DNA of 19,753 bases from Chloroflexota bacterium (GTDB taxonomy: Bacteria; Chloroflexota; Anaerolineae; Caldilineales; Caldilineaceae): NCBI GenBank assembly GCA_003577005.1, contig QEUW01000103.1:1-19753 (forward strand). Direction: 5' to 3'. The translations under genes were made by a program, and so were the position numbers. Position 1 is the stretch's first letter, and each line of letters opens with the position of its first letter. Shown piece by piece: positions 1-7,314 of the stretch. The notes beneath the pieces were generated by a model. The model did no database searches and was not told the origin of the DNA. It worked only from the letters and a program-made list of their open reading frames with translations.

Positions 1-1065
1 AATGTGGGGATCGGCCAGGGCAGCCCTGGTCATCTGCTACACGTTGGGGGTGGTAGCGCATCCTCTCTGTTTACTTCAACGACGGGCGTGATCGTGGGGA
101 GCCAGGCAGGGATTTCTGGCCTGTCAATGGTCAACAGTTCGGATAACGTTGAAACCGTGATGTACTCGGCCAGCGCAAGCGGCAATATCGGCACGGGCAC
201 CAACCACGACTTGGCTATCCGGGTGAACAATACGACTCGGATCACGATTCTAACCAATGGTAACGTGGGCATTGGCACCAGCGCCCCTCAGGCTCTACTC
301 CACGTCGGTGCTGGGACAGATGCCCCCGACACGTCGAATGTCAACATCTATGCCACCAACGCGGGGACGACGGCCATCGCCGCGCGCAACTCGACGGGTA
401 ACATCGAAGTTTTCATGCTGGCGGGCACATCGTCGGCACTTATCGGGACAATCACCAATCACCCGCTTTTCCTGCGCACCAACAATACCAATCATGTCTT
501 CCTGCAGGTGGATGGCACGATGGGGATCAGAACGTCCAGCCCCAGTGCCACACTGAGCATAAAAGCAGGCGAATCGACCGACCACGCCAACGTGGGGGGC
601 ATTATCCACGTCAATACGACAGCGGCCGGGAATGTCGGGTCCGGCGAGCAGGATCTGATGACGTTCAGTGTTCCTGCCAACACGCTGGCCGTGAATGGTG
701 ACTCGATCTGGTTCGAGATTTCAGCGCATATAGCATCATCACTATCGACCTCAAAGATAATCCGTATTCGTTTTGGGGATTCGGGTACAAATCTAGTTCA
801 TACTACAAACGACATCAACTCAACGACAACCGGCCATGTTGTCATCCGCGGGCGCATTGTCAGGACCGGTAGTTCATCACAAATATCGTATGCAAACAAC
901 AAAGCACGAGCCAACGCTGTAAACCCGGATTTCACGACCATCGAGACCGGACTGAACCAGACATTATCAAGCACAGTAACTTTTAGGGTGACCGGGCAAG
1001 CGACGAATAATGACGATATTATTATCCAATCACTTGTAATCGGATGGGACCCGGTTAATACCTAG
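1..1065 (+). CDS. Phage tail-fibre-like repeat protein (3' part; 5' end outside window)
   Basis: The frame is open from base 1 (Asn-Val-Gly-Ile-Gly), so the real start lies to the left and only about 354 residues are visible. Numbering from base 4, the protein carries repeats of about 84 residues. Each has a block like GTxTNHxLxxRxNNT followed by a G(N/T)(V/M)GIxTSxP motif, seen near residues 2, 88 and 173. Such NVGIGTxxP repeats are common in the shafts of phage tail fibres and other trimeric adhesive fibres. The last 150 residues are a Ser/Thr/Asn-rich beta-type domain that includes DLMTFSVPANTLAVNGDS, a head-like region of a kind I recall from phage fibre C-termini. The second half is richer in A+T than the chromosomal genes further right. 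It is followed at once by small phage-type genes on the same strand. A fibre or adhesin role is inferred; which particle carries it is unknown. Confidence 0.7.
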   Translation, partial: NVGIGQGSPGHLLHVGGGSASSLFTSTTGVIVGSQAGISGLSMVNSSDNVETVMYSASASGNIGTGTNHDLAIRVNNTTRITILTNGNVGIGTSAPQALLHVGAGTDAPDTSNVNIYATNAGTTAIAARNSTGNIEVFMLAGTSSALIGTITNHPLFLRTNNTNHVFLQVDGTMGIRTSSPSATLSIKAGESTDHANVGGIIHVNTTAAGNVGSGEQDLMTFSVPANTLAVNGDSIWFEISAHIASSLSTSKIIRIRFGDSGTNLVHTTNDINSTTTGHVVIRGRIVRTGSSSQISYANNKARANAVNPDFTTIETGLNQTLSSTVTFRVTGQATNNDDIIIQSLVIGWDPVNT

Positions 1066-1071
1066 AGGGCT

Positions 1072-1428
1072 ATGATGGCAAAACTCACCTTCCAGATCGA
1101 CGACATTGTGGCTGAATACGAATTTCCAACCGATGCGCCAGTGCTGGAATTCGTACATATGTTCAATCAGCGGCTGGGCACACCGGACGCCAGCGACGTT
1201 GACCAGGTGCAAGAGTGCCTATATTGGCTAGCCGATCACCTATATGGCACGGCGAAACAACAGTACATCGAACAAGAGAGAGCGAAAGCTATTACGGAGG
1301 CTGAGAGCAGATATGAATTCAGACGACCTGCGCGCCGAGAAGACACAAATGGAACAGAGCCTGGCAAACTGGAAGGCGGAACTAAGCCAGGCGCAAGAGC
1401 GAGCCGCATTGTCGCAACGGCAGATTGA
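1072..1428 (+). CDS. Small hypothetical protein, probable prophage gene
   Basis: I do not recognise a family. The 118-residue protein begins six bases after the fibre stop; a GAGGG at 1066-1070 fits the second in-frame ATG (1075) better than the first (1072). Residues 1-80 look like a normal acidic protein (MMAKLTFQIDDIVAEYEF, then a helical stretch ending near ITEAESR). The last 38 residues are Arg/Gly/Thr-rich and look like out-of-frame sequence, and they overlap the next gene by more than 100 bases. Either the overlap is real, or the natural product changes frame near 1310 into the coiled-coil gene that follows. Its position directly behind a fibre gene suggests a fibre-assembly or accessory role, which is only inference. 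Confidence 0.5.
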   Translation: MMAKLTFQIDDIVAEYEFPTDAPVLEFVHMFNQRLGTPDASDVDQVQECLYWLADHLYGTAKQQYIEQERAKAITEAESRYEFRRPARREDTNGTEPGKLEGGTKPGARASRIVATAD

Positions 1429-1552
1429 TGTCCACACGGGACATATCGAGCGCATCAACATGTGGCTGGCGAAGCTGGAGCAGCAGGCTGACCCAAAAGA
1501 GGAAACGTCACCGGCGCCCGATCCGGTCGCCTTGCCACCAGAGGAACAATAG
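1313..1552 (+). CDS. Small coiled-coil protein, probable prophage gene
   Basis: No family recognised. From ATG 1313 the product is 79 residues, starting MNSDDLRAEKTQMEQSL. Heptad-like Leu/Ile/Ala spacing continues to about residue 58, followed by a short Pro/Glu tail ending LPPEEQ. GGAGG at 1296-1300 lies 12 bases before this ATG, a rather long spacing. An upstream in-frame ATG at 1244 would add 23 very basic residues (MARRNNSTSNKRERK...). I prefer 1313 because the added part mirrors well-formed coding in the other frame. It overlaps the preceding gene in the +1 frame. Confidence 0.5.
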   Translation: MNSDDLRAEKTQMEQSLANWKAELSQAQERAALSQRQIDVHTGHIERINMWLAKLEQQADPKEETSPAPDPVALPPEEQ

Positions 1553-1554
1553 GA

Positions 1555-1560
1555 TATACT
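1555..1560 (+). promoter_or_regulatory. -10-like TATACT directly before the zinc-ribbon gene
   Basis: TATACT lies six bases before the ATG at 1567, so transcription from it would start at or beside the start codon and give a leaderless mRNA. No clear ribosome-binding site and no good -35 are visible. The same 6-base distance is seen at 12814-12826. Confidence 0.35.
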
Positions 1561-1566
1561 GCACCC

Positions 1567-1893
1567 ATGCTCAGACGCCGCAAAAATGTCGTGGTCACCT
1601 GTGACCAGTGCAAAAAGACGTTCAACATCGAAAAGAACGTGGAGGACCGTCCGCACCCCAACCGGCCTGGCGTGACCGAGTATGGGCTGCTCTGTCCGCA
1701 TTGCGGCTTTTTCGCCCACGCCTACTTCATCACAAGGCAGTTACAACAAATGCAGAAGCGGCTGAAAGAGGCGCAGGAGCAAGCCAGGTTCATGAAGACC
1801 GAGGCGGCGCAGAGACGGGCTGAACGGCTGAAGGCGGAGCTTCAGGTAGAGTGGGAGAAACTGAACCCACCGAGGGTAACTGACACAGCGTAG
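1567..1893 (+). CDS. Zinc-ribbon protein with C-terminal coiled coil, probable prophage gene
   Basis: A 108-residue protein with a four-cysteine zinc-binding site: C12-x2-C15 (TCDQC) and C43-x2-C46 (CPHC), the usual zinc-ribbon pairing. His30 and His51 lie nearby. Residues 55-100 form a long charged helix rich in Gln, Glu and Arg, probably a coiled coil. The family is not recognised; proteins of this build bind nucleic acid or act as structural accessories. It is the last gene of the plus-strand phage block, 14 bases after the coiled-coil gene and four bases before a strong terminator. There is no Shine-Dalgarno sequence; a TATACT box six bases before the ATG suggests it can be transcribed separately as a leaderless message. 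Confidence 0.65.
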   Translation: MLRRRKNVVVTCDQCKKTFNIEKNVEDRPHPNRPGVTEYGLLCPHCGFFAHAYFITRQLQQMQKRLKEAQEQARFMKTEAAQRRAERLKAELQVEWEKLNPPRVTDTA

Positions 1894-1897
1894 GCAC

Positions 1898-1924
1898 GGG
1901 AGGAGCTACGCTCCTCCCTTTTTT
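1898..1924 (+). terminator. Rho-independent terminator of the phage block
   Basis: A perfect 9-bp stem (GGGAGGAGC / GCTCCTCCC) with a three-base loop is followed by six T residues. It sits four bases after the zinc-ribbon stop codon and ends the plus-strand transcription unit. Confidence 0.9.
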
Positions 1925-2037
1925 GTGCGCAACGAAAATTGCGGCCGTAGATCCACGCGCCCACACTGGAAGGCCTCAGCTCTGCAGCGTGCCCGGGCGC
2001 CGGCGATCGCCTATTACCCTGTAACAAATCTTGCGAA

Positions 2038-2967
2038 CTACTTCAACCGCCAGTTATCGGCCACGCTGGAGCGGCTCTGTGCTCGTTCTAGATCCACAGT
2101 GGCCAGCTTGACATAGATACGGATCGTCTCCAGGCGCTCATGCCCCAGTAGTTCCTGGAGTTCGACCACGTTGCCCCCATTGCGCAGAAAATTGACAGCG
2201 AAGGTATGGCGAAATCGGTGGACGGTCGCCTTGGCCACGCCCGCACGTTTGGCCGCCGACTGGATCATGTGGCGCAGTGCATCCCGGTCGATGTGCTGAT
2301 TTGTGCGGGTGGCGAATAGTGGCTCGGTGGCTTTGGGTTTGGTGCGCGTGCTGAGATACCTCCAGATGGCTCTGCGGCTGCTCTCGCTGGCATAGACAAT
2401 GCGCTCCTTGTCCCCTTTCCCCTGGCGTACAAAAATCTGGCCGTTCTCCTGGTTGTAATCTCTGAACTTGAGCTGGCACAACTCGCTGGCGCGTAAGCCC
2501 GTATCCACGAGCGTCATGATGATCGCCTTATCGCGCAACCCCGTTGGCCGCAACGAGGTAGCCTGCCGGCCGTGCCTGGTCTGCCAGGTGGCCGCGTGCT
2601 CACAGGCATTGAGCATAGCTTGGACATCGCTCTGGGTGTAGGTTTCGATCTGCGGCCGGCGATATTTGGGACGAGTGATGCGGTTGCGGATGACGTGGGG
2701 AATGCCCAGCTCCAGCTCCGCCCAGGTCCAAAGCGAGCTCAGGGCCGTCCATGCGTTGCAAAGCGTCTTGTCGGAGAGCTTATATTCATCCACCAGGTGG
2801 TTGAGGAAGGCGCGCAGCACACCAGTATTGATATGCTCGATGTGCGCTTCCGGTCCAACAAAGGATGCCAGTCGCTTAAAGGTGACCTGATAGTCAGAGA
2901 CAGTATGAGGACTGAAACCACGCCTTTTCTCCAGCCAGTATCCATTGAGTGCATCGAGCAATAACAT
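2038..2967 (-). CDS. Tyrosine recombinase / phage-type integrase (XerC/D-like)
   Basis: Catalyses site-specific strand exchange through a covalent 3'-phosphotyrosine. From the ATG at 2967 the protein has 309 residues, the usual size for XerC/D-like enzymes. Residues 1-95 form the core-binding (SAM-like) domain with the typical opening LNGYWLEKRRGFSPHT. The catalytic domain has R159 (DTGLRASEL), K184 (QGKGDKER), H250 and R253 (TVHRFRHTFA), H276 (ELLGHE) and the nucleophile Y285 (IRIYVKL), so the set is complete. The frame stays open to 3162, but the 2967 start is preferred because GGAGAGGAG precedes it by five bases and the extra 65 residues run over a hairpin close to the tRNA. It converges on the phage genes and lies about 200 bases from tRNA-Val, which points to prophage integration and excision rather than chromosome-dimer resolution. 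Confidence 0.92.
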   Translation of the reverse strand: MLLLDALNGYWLEKRRGFSPHTVSDYQVTFKRLASFVGPEAHIEHINTGVLRAFLNHLVDEYKLSDKTLCNAWTALSSLWTWAELELGIPHVIRNRITRPKYRRPQIETYTQSDVQAMLNACEHAATWQTRHGRQATSLRPTGLRDKAIIMTLVDTGLRASELCQLKFRDYNQENGQIFVRQGKGDKERIVYASESSRRAIWRYLSTRTKPKATEPLFATRTNQHIDRDALRHMIQSAAKRAGVAKATVHRFRHTFAVNFLRNGGNVVELQELLGHERLETIRIYVKLATVDLERAQSRSSVADNWRLK

Positions 2968-3106
2968 AGCGACTCCTCTCCTAACCGTGCGGCTTATGAT
3001 CTGACCTACCGTGAGGTGTTCGATTTGTACTATCCGTGCGGTCTCCAGTAAGCTGCCGAATGATAATAAATGGGATTGCCGAGTGATAATTCGGGCTCTT
3101 AAATGG

Positions 3107-3145
3107 CGAAAGCCCCGATCCACAGGTGTGGATACAGGGCTTTCG
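3107..3145. other. Nested hairpin between integrase and tRNA-Val
   Basis: The outer stem is CGAAAGCCC / GGGCTTTCG (9 bp) and the inner stem is ATCCACA / TGTGGAT (7 bp, only two bases between). It lies 20 bases beyond the tRNA 3' end. On - it may end the tRNA transcript, although only a short T run follows (CCATTTAAG). It could also be a recombinase arm-type site because it adjoins the presumed attachment site. Confidence 0.6.
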
Positions 3146-3164
3146 GGTGTGACGGCCAACAAGA

Positions 3165-3241
<77 letters not shown>

Positions 3242-3269
3242 TTGTTGGGTTTGCCATACTATACATCAA

Positions 3270-3297
3270 AGTATATCATAGCAGCGCTGAATTGCAA
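3270..3297 (-). promoter_or_regulatory. Promoter of tRNA-Val
   Basis: On - there is TTGCAA (3292-3297), a 16-base spacer and TATACT (3270-3275) preceded by TG one base upstream (extended -10, TGATATACT). Transcription would begin near 3263, about 22 bases before the mature tRNA. Confidence 0.65.
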
Positions 3298-3329
3298 ATT
3301 GGTAACCTGCTCTTTTTTTGAGGTCGCTC

Positions 3330-3542
3330 GTGCGGACAAATCGCCACTTACTACGCCTCTTTTTTCTCGTGGTAATCCTGATGGGGCTGATTGGCGGCTG
3401 GTGGGTAGACCGCCGCTGGCAGGAGATCACGCAAGATGTGGTCGTCGATCTTCCCGCCGACACCGATTGGATCAGCCTGGTTGCCGACCTGGCTGAGAAC
3501 GGCGTAAAATTCTTTCAAGGCGCCACCAGCAATGCCAATTGA
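3330..3542 (+). CDS. Small single-span membrane protein
   Basis: No family recognised. From GTG 3330 (GAGG at 3320-3323, six bases upstream) the product is 70 residues. An alternative TTG at 3318 would add four residues. The N-terminus is basic (RTNRHLLR), followed by one hydrophobic segment at about residues 8-25 (LFFLVVILMGLIGGWW). A soluble tail of about 45 residues (DVVVDLPADTDWISLVADL) then probably faces outwards. It ends 54 bases before the convergent glycosyltransferase gene. A small secretion or envelope role is possible but unsupported. Confidence 0.5.
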   Translation: MRTNRHLLRLFFLVVILMGLIGGWWVDRRWQEITQDVVVDLPADTDWISLVADLAENGVKFFQGATSNAN

Positions 3543-3596
3543 CCCTCGTTGGACTCCACAGACCGGCCTGCCTCAGGCGCAGGTGCGTGCATATCC

Positions 3597-5609
3597 TTAC
3601 TCAAGGCGTATCTCCGCCAGAACCAGGTGGTCGCCGACCACTTCTCCGGTTGGCGCCAGCACGGGCAGGCGGGTCCCGCTCTCTGGCTCGTACAACCCCA
3701 CGTGTAGCGTATAGACACCTGACGGCAGCGCCCCAAGCGACAGCCGGTACTCATCGCGGATCCACTCGCCGGCCTGCCAGGTCTCCGTCGGGCAGGTGCT
3801 TCGGCAGGGTGGGTTGTCCCAACCAGCCGCACGCATACCCGCGGCGTCGATCAACTGGACAAAAATCGTGTACGATTGGCTGGGACGTTGTACGGCGCGC
3901 CAGTAAAGCGCAACCGCCACTTCCGGCTCGCCGGACTGCGCTGTCTGCGCCAGATCATAGCCGAGCAGCGCGATCTCGCCGGCCAGCCGCGCCGGGTGTT
4001 CGTGCTGCGGTCGCGGGTCGCCGAACTGAGGCGGCAGGTAAAGGTTGAGATCATCGTTGTAGGGGCCAAGCAGCGGTAGTTTGGCGCTCCAACGATAACG
4101 ACTGGCCAAAACCTCTCGTATCGCCTCGCGCTCACCGTAGATTTGCTCCAGGTCGAACTCTGTGAAAGCTACCGCGTCAGCGCCGGTGCGCAGATCGGCC
4201 AGCAGCCGCTCGTTGTTGACCACACGGTAGCGCTTCACCTCTTCGTTGGTCCAGGTGGGCCGATAGGAAAAGATCGCCATCTCGTAGCCGGGCGCCACCC
4301 GCAGGCCTGCTTCGAGCGCCAGGTGTGGGCTAAACGAGAGCAAGGTGGCCCCTGGCTCCACAAAGCGGCGCAACAGACTGGCAGCGTCGTACACCAGGGC
4401 CAACTGGCTCCGCAGCGGCCAGACCACATACCCATCGCGCACAAAACCGCGCCACTGGCGCCCAGCGTGCGCCACCATCACCAGCACGACCAGCACCCAG
4501 AGATAGCGCCGCCGCGCCGGTTGTTCCTGTGCCAGCCATTGGGCGAGCAGAATCGCACCGGCCACACTCATCAGCGGCATTTGCAGCGCATTGTAATAAC
4601 TGTCAGTTGTACGCGGGAGGAGATGGACGGCAAAAAATGCAACCGACGTGATAGACAGGGCCAGCAGCAAGGGTCCTGGCGCTGCGTCAGCCGGATCGTA
4701 CTCACGCCGCCATAGCCGCCAACCCTGCCATGCCCCGGCGCACCCCGCTGCAATGACCACACCGATGAGCACCAGAAAATCTTGCAACGTGCGCAGCCCC
4801 ATGTGCCACATCCGCAGCCGGTGCCATTCGGGCTTGAGCAAGCGGTCGGTGTGAAAGCCTAGAATATCATAGACCATCAACTCGCCGGCCAGGCTCCAGT
4901 AGACACCGAGCGTCAGCGCCAGCCAAAAGAGCGCGGCTCCGATCCCAACGGCGAGCGCCCGCTTGCGTCGCCGGCTGCTCCACGCCAGGCAGAGCAACAG
5001 GGACGGCAACACAACGATAGCCGAGAGGCGCACGGCGACGGCGAGGGTCGCAAATCCTACTGCAAAAAAGATGCGGCTCGCCTCCGGCCATTCCTGCACC
5101 GTCACCCAGAGTGCTGCGGCGATAAAAAAGGCGGTCAGCGCATAGGTTGCCGTGTAGCTGAACTGCGCCAGCGCAAAGAAAGAGAAAGTGCAAAATGCCA
5201 GGCAAAGGAAGGCAGCCATCCGGCCCGCCACGCGCGCAGCAGCGCCAACGCACAAGGCCACGGTCGCCAGGGTCAGTCCCACTGTAAAGAGACGACCCTG
5301 ATAAAGTCCTTCGCCCAATCCTTGTTGGCTCAGACCGTAGACGTACGGCAACAACGGGGTTTGTGTGTAGGCAAAGTCGCGGTAAAGCACCTTGCCTTCG
5401 TACACCAGCTTGCTGGCCCACAGATACCAACCCTCGTCCAGGTTGACCTGGCGAAACCAGAGAAGCAGCGTCAACTCGGCCAGCAACACCAATGCAAGGA
5501 GCAAGAAACCGGCCTGAACGCGCAAAACCGCAAAACCGCGCTGGACAACCCCTCGCCCCACGCGGTGGTGCGGCTTTGCGTGCAGTTCGCTATTGCTAAT
5601 CGATGCCAC
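3597..5609 (-). CDS. ArnT/PMT-like membrane glycosyltransferase with C-terminal beta-sandwich
   Basis: A 670-residue polytopic membrane protein. The first membrane segment (about residues 31-51) is followed by LDEGWYLWASKLVYEGKVLY. Its D58-E59 pair in the first outer loop matches the catalytic acidic motif of the GT-C superfamily (PMT_2/ArnT/GT83), which moves sugars from a polyprenyl-phosphate donor on the outer membrane face. Many more hydrophobic segments follow to about residue 405. After about residue 545 there is a soluble beta-rich domain with GWDNPPCRSTCPTETW and a PSGVYTLHVGLYEPESGTRL motif, an arrangement I recall from Chloroflexota members. Donor and acceptor cannot be told. It starts at GTG 5609, four bases after the stop of the upstream SH3-glycosidase lipoprotein gene and without a strong Shine-Dalgarno sequence, so translational coupling is likely. 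It is the last gene of the minus-strand cluster. Confidence 0.8.
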   Translation of the reverse strand: MASISNSELHAKPHHRVGRGVVQRGFAVLRVQAGFLLLALVLLAELTLLLWFRQVNLDEGWYLWASKLVYEGKVLYRDFAYTQTPLLPYVYGLSQQGLGEGLYQGRLFTVGLTLATVALCVGAAARVAGRMAAFLCLAFCTFSFFALAQFSYTATYALTAFFIAAALWVTVQEWPEASRIFFAVGFATLAVAVRLSAIVVLPSLLLCLAWSSRRRKRALAVGIGAALFWLALTLGVYWSLAGELMVYDILGFHTDRLLKPEWHRLRMWHMGLRTLQDFLVLIGVVIAAGCAGAWQGWRLWRREYDPADAAPGPLLLALSITSVAFFAVHLLPRTTDSYYNALQMPLMSVAGAILLAQWLAQEQPARRRYLWVLVVLVMVAHAGRQWRGFVRDGYVVWPLRSQLALVYDAASLLRRFVEPGATLLSFSPHLALEAGLRVAPGYEMAIFSYRPTWTNEEVKRYRVVNNERLLADLRTGADAVAFTEFDLEQIYGEREAIREVLASRYRWSAKLPLLGPYNDDLNLYLPPQFGDPRPQHEHPARLAGEIALLGYDLAQTAQSGEPEVAVALYWRAVQRPSQSYTIFVQLIDAAGMRAAGWDNPPCRSTCPTETWQAGEWIRDEYRLSLGALPSGVYTLHVGLYEPESGTRLPVLAPTGEVVGDHLVLAEIRLE

Positions 5610-5613
5610 AGCC

Positions 5614-7284
5614 CTACTGGTTCAAGGCCGGGTCGTGGATACAGGTCTGGCCACGTTGCCGGTTGAAATAGTCACACAAGATGATGTAGGCCGCCCTAAA
5701 GTTCTTTTCGTTTACCGGGCTTGGCTCCATGATCGCCCACCAGTATTGCTCTTCGTCGCTGGCATTGCCGTCGGCTATCCAGTCCAGGTTGGGCATGGTC
5801 AACAGATTCATCAACGCGATCCACGGCTGCCAGTTCTGCGCGGCATACTGGTAGGCGCGTTTGAGATAGTCGCCCTGAACAAACTGGTCGATGCCGGCGT
5901 CAGCGCCGTGCCATTTGTATGCTGGATTGACGGGGTCAAAAGTCCAGCCAAATTCGAGCAGGACGACCTTCTTGTTGGCGTCGCCATACCTCACCATAAT
6001 GGCGCGAATATCTTCCACATGACGGAAAGTAAAGAAACGGTAGCCCCCATAGGCCGGGTTGCTGACAGCCTCAGCCGGATCTGTTTCGGGTGGGGCGGCA
6101 AAGCCTGCGCCGTGGACGCCCAGCATATCGAAGCAACAGTTGCTGTTGCCGCCCATGGCGCGGTACATCTCTTCGTAGAAGATGTCATCGGGCATGGCGT
6201 TGTTGTCGTTGCTGCCTGTGGGCGCCATCCCCGCGCTGATGACGATCGCGTTGGGGTTGGCGCGTTTGATAGCGCTGTAGGCCTGGCGCAAAAACTCCAC
6301 ATACTGGGCCGGGTTCGGGCGATTATTCCCCCACTCGCGCGCCAGATTGGGTTCATTCCAAACCTGATACGCCTGGATACAACCGCGCGAGCCGGGCTGG
6401 CAATTGTAGCGGCTGGCCAGCGCAAAGACAAAGTCGGCAAAGTTGCTGGCGTTGCCCGGCGGGTGACCTGCCCAGAAGTTGGTGAGATCAGGGTCGCTGC
6501 TCACGCGCGCCAGGAGCTTCAAACCGCTGGCGTTGACCTCGCTGACGACCCGGTCGGCGGCGCCCCAGTCATACTGGCCTTTGCCCGCGCCCTCGATGGT
6601 CTCCCAGGCAAAGGTCTGTTTGACCCAATTGAAGCCGGCCTCGCGCATGAGTTGCAGATCGCGCTTCGAGACCTCCGGGCGCCACCAGAGAAAGGCCTGG
6701 GCGCCAAAGTCGGGGCTGAGCATGGTGGCCGGCGGGAAGCTGGCAGCCACCGGTGGCGCCGTCGGGGTGGCCGCCGGTTGTTCACCCGCCGGCTGGTCAG
6801 AACCACCCGTAGCGGGCTGATCCGGCGCCACCGCCACTTGTTGCACATCGATAAACTCAGCCGACACCCAACCCAAGAGCCGGCCCTCCTCGGCGATCTG
6901 GAGCCACGTGCCGTCCTGGTTGCGACCGACGATAGCAAAACGCTGCCCAGTAGTTGCGGTGCCCACCAATGCGCCGCTGGTGCTTGGATCATTGCGGATA
7001 TTGAGGAGATCGGCAGTGACGACGCCGATCGTCTCCGTTTTTGGCGGCTCGGGTGTTGGTGTAGCGGTAGCCTGGGGCGCCTCGGCGGCCGGTTGGCCAC
7101 CGGTGGCCGGCTGAGTATCACTGGCCGGTTGGTTGGGTGTCGGTATCTCGGCCTGGCCGGCCACCACCGGTGTTTTGGTTGGTGTGGGGGTCGGCTCCGG
7201 GCCGCTGCCCCAACACCCGCTCAGGGCCAGCACCATCATAAACAGCCCGGCCCATCGGTTGACAAACGGAAACGACTTCCTCAT
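5614..7284 (-). CDS. Lipoprotein with SH3 domain and clan-A glycoside-hydrolase-like barrel
   Basis: 556 residues. A signal peptide ends in the lipobox LSGC, so Cys24 is probably lipidated. A Thr/Pro/Ala-rich linker follows (about 25-85), then an SH3b domain (about 86-148; core [16 protein letters not shown], ending [10 protein letters not shown]), a second linker, and a TIM barrel (about 190-550). The barrel has the clan GH-A signature WNEPN with the presumed acid/base E311, and the presumed nucleophile E444 in VLLEFGW. The layout resembles GH39/GH5-like enzymes; the substrate is unknown. ATG 7284 is preceded by GAGG six bases upstream. The gene follows the 607-aa paralogue after 30 bases and leads into the membrane glycosyltransferase after four. 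A glycosidase or transglycosidase acting on surface glycans is inferred. Unlike its two neighbours it keeps the Pro of the NEP motif. Confidence 0.82.
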   Translation of the reverse strand: MRKSFPFVNRWAGLFMMVLALSGCWGSGPEPTPTPTKTPVVAGQAEIPTPNQPASDTQPATGGQPAAEAPQATATPTPEPPKTETIGVVTADLLNIRNDPSTSGALVGTATTGQRFAIVGRNQDGTWLQIAEEGRLLGWVSAEFIDVQQVAVAPDQPATGGSDQPAGEQPAATPTAPPVAASFPPATMLSPDFGAQAFLWWRPEVSKRDLQLMREAGFNWVKQTFAWETIEGAGKGQYDWGAADRVVSEVNASGLKLLARVSSDPDLTNFWAGHPPGNASNFADFVFALASRYNCQPGSRGCIQAYQVWNEPNLAREWGNNRPNPAQYVEFLRQAYSAIKRANPNAIVISAGMAPTGSNDNNAMPDDIFYEEMYRAMGGNSNCCFDMLGVHGAGFAAPPETDPAEAVSNPAYGGYRFFTFRHVEDIRAIMVRYGDANKKVVLLEFGWTFDPVNPAYKWHGADAGIDQFVQGDYLKRAYQYAAQNWQPWIALMNLLTMPNLDWIADGNASDEEQYWWAIMEPSPVNEKNFRAAYIILCDYFNRQRGQTCIHDPALNQ

Positions 7285-7314
7285 ATACTTCCTCTTTACT
7301 ACCAGGGATCTGTA

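Noticed and set aside
2000..2012. GGCGATCGCC resembling the cyanobacterial HIP1 octamer
   Set aside because: One copy by chance in GC-rich DNA; nothing else in the window suggests a cyanobacterium.
2968..3162. N-terminal extension of the integrase to 3162
   Set aside because: The added 65 residues have no family match I can see and cross a nested hairpin. A strong ribosome site supports the start at 2967.
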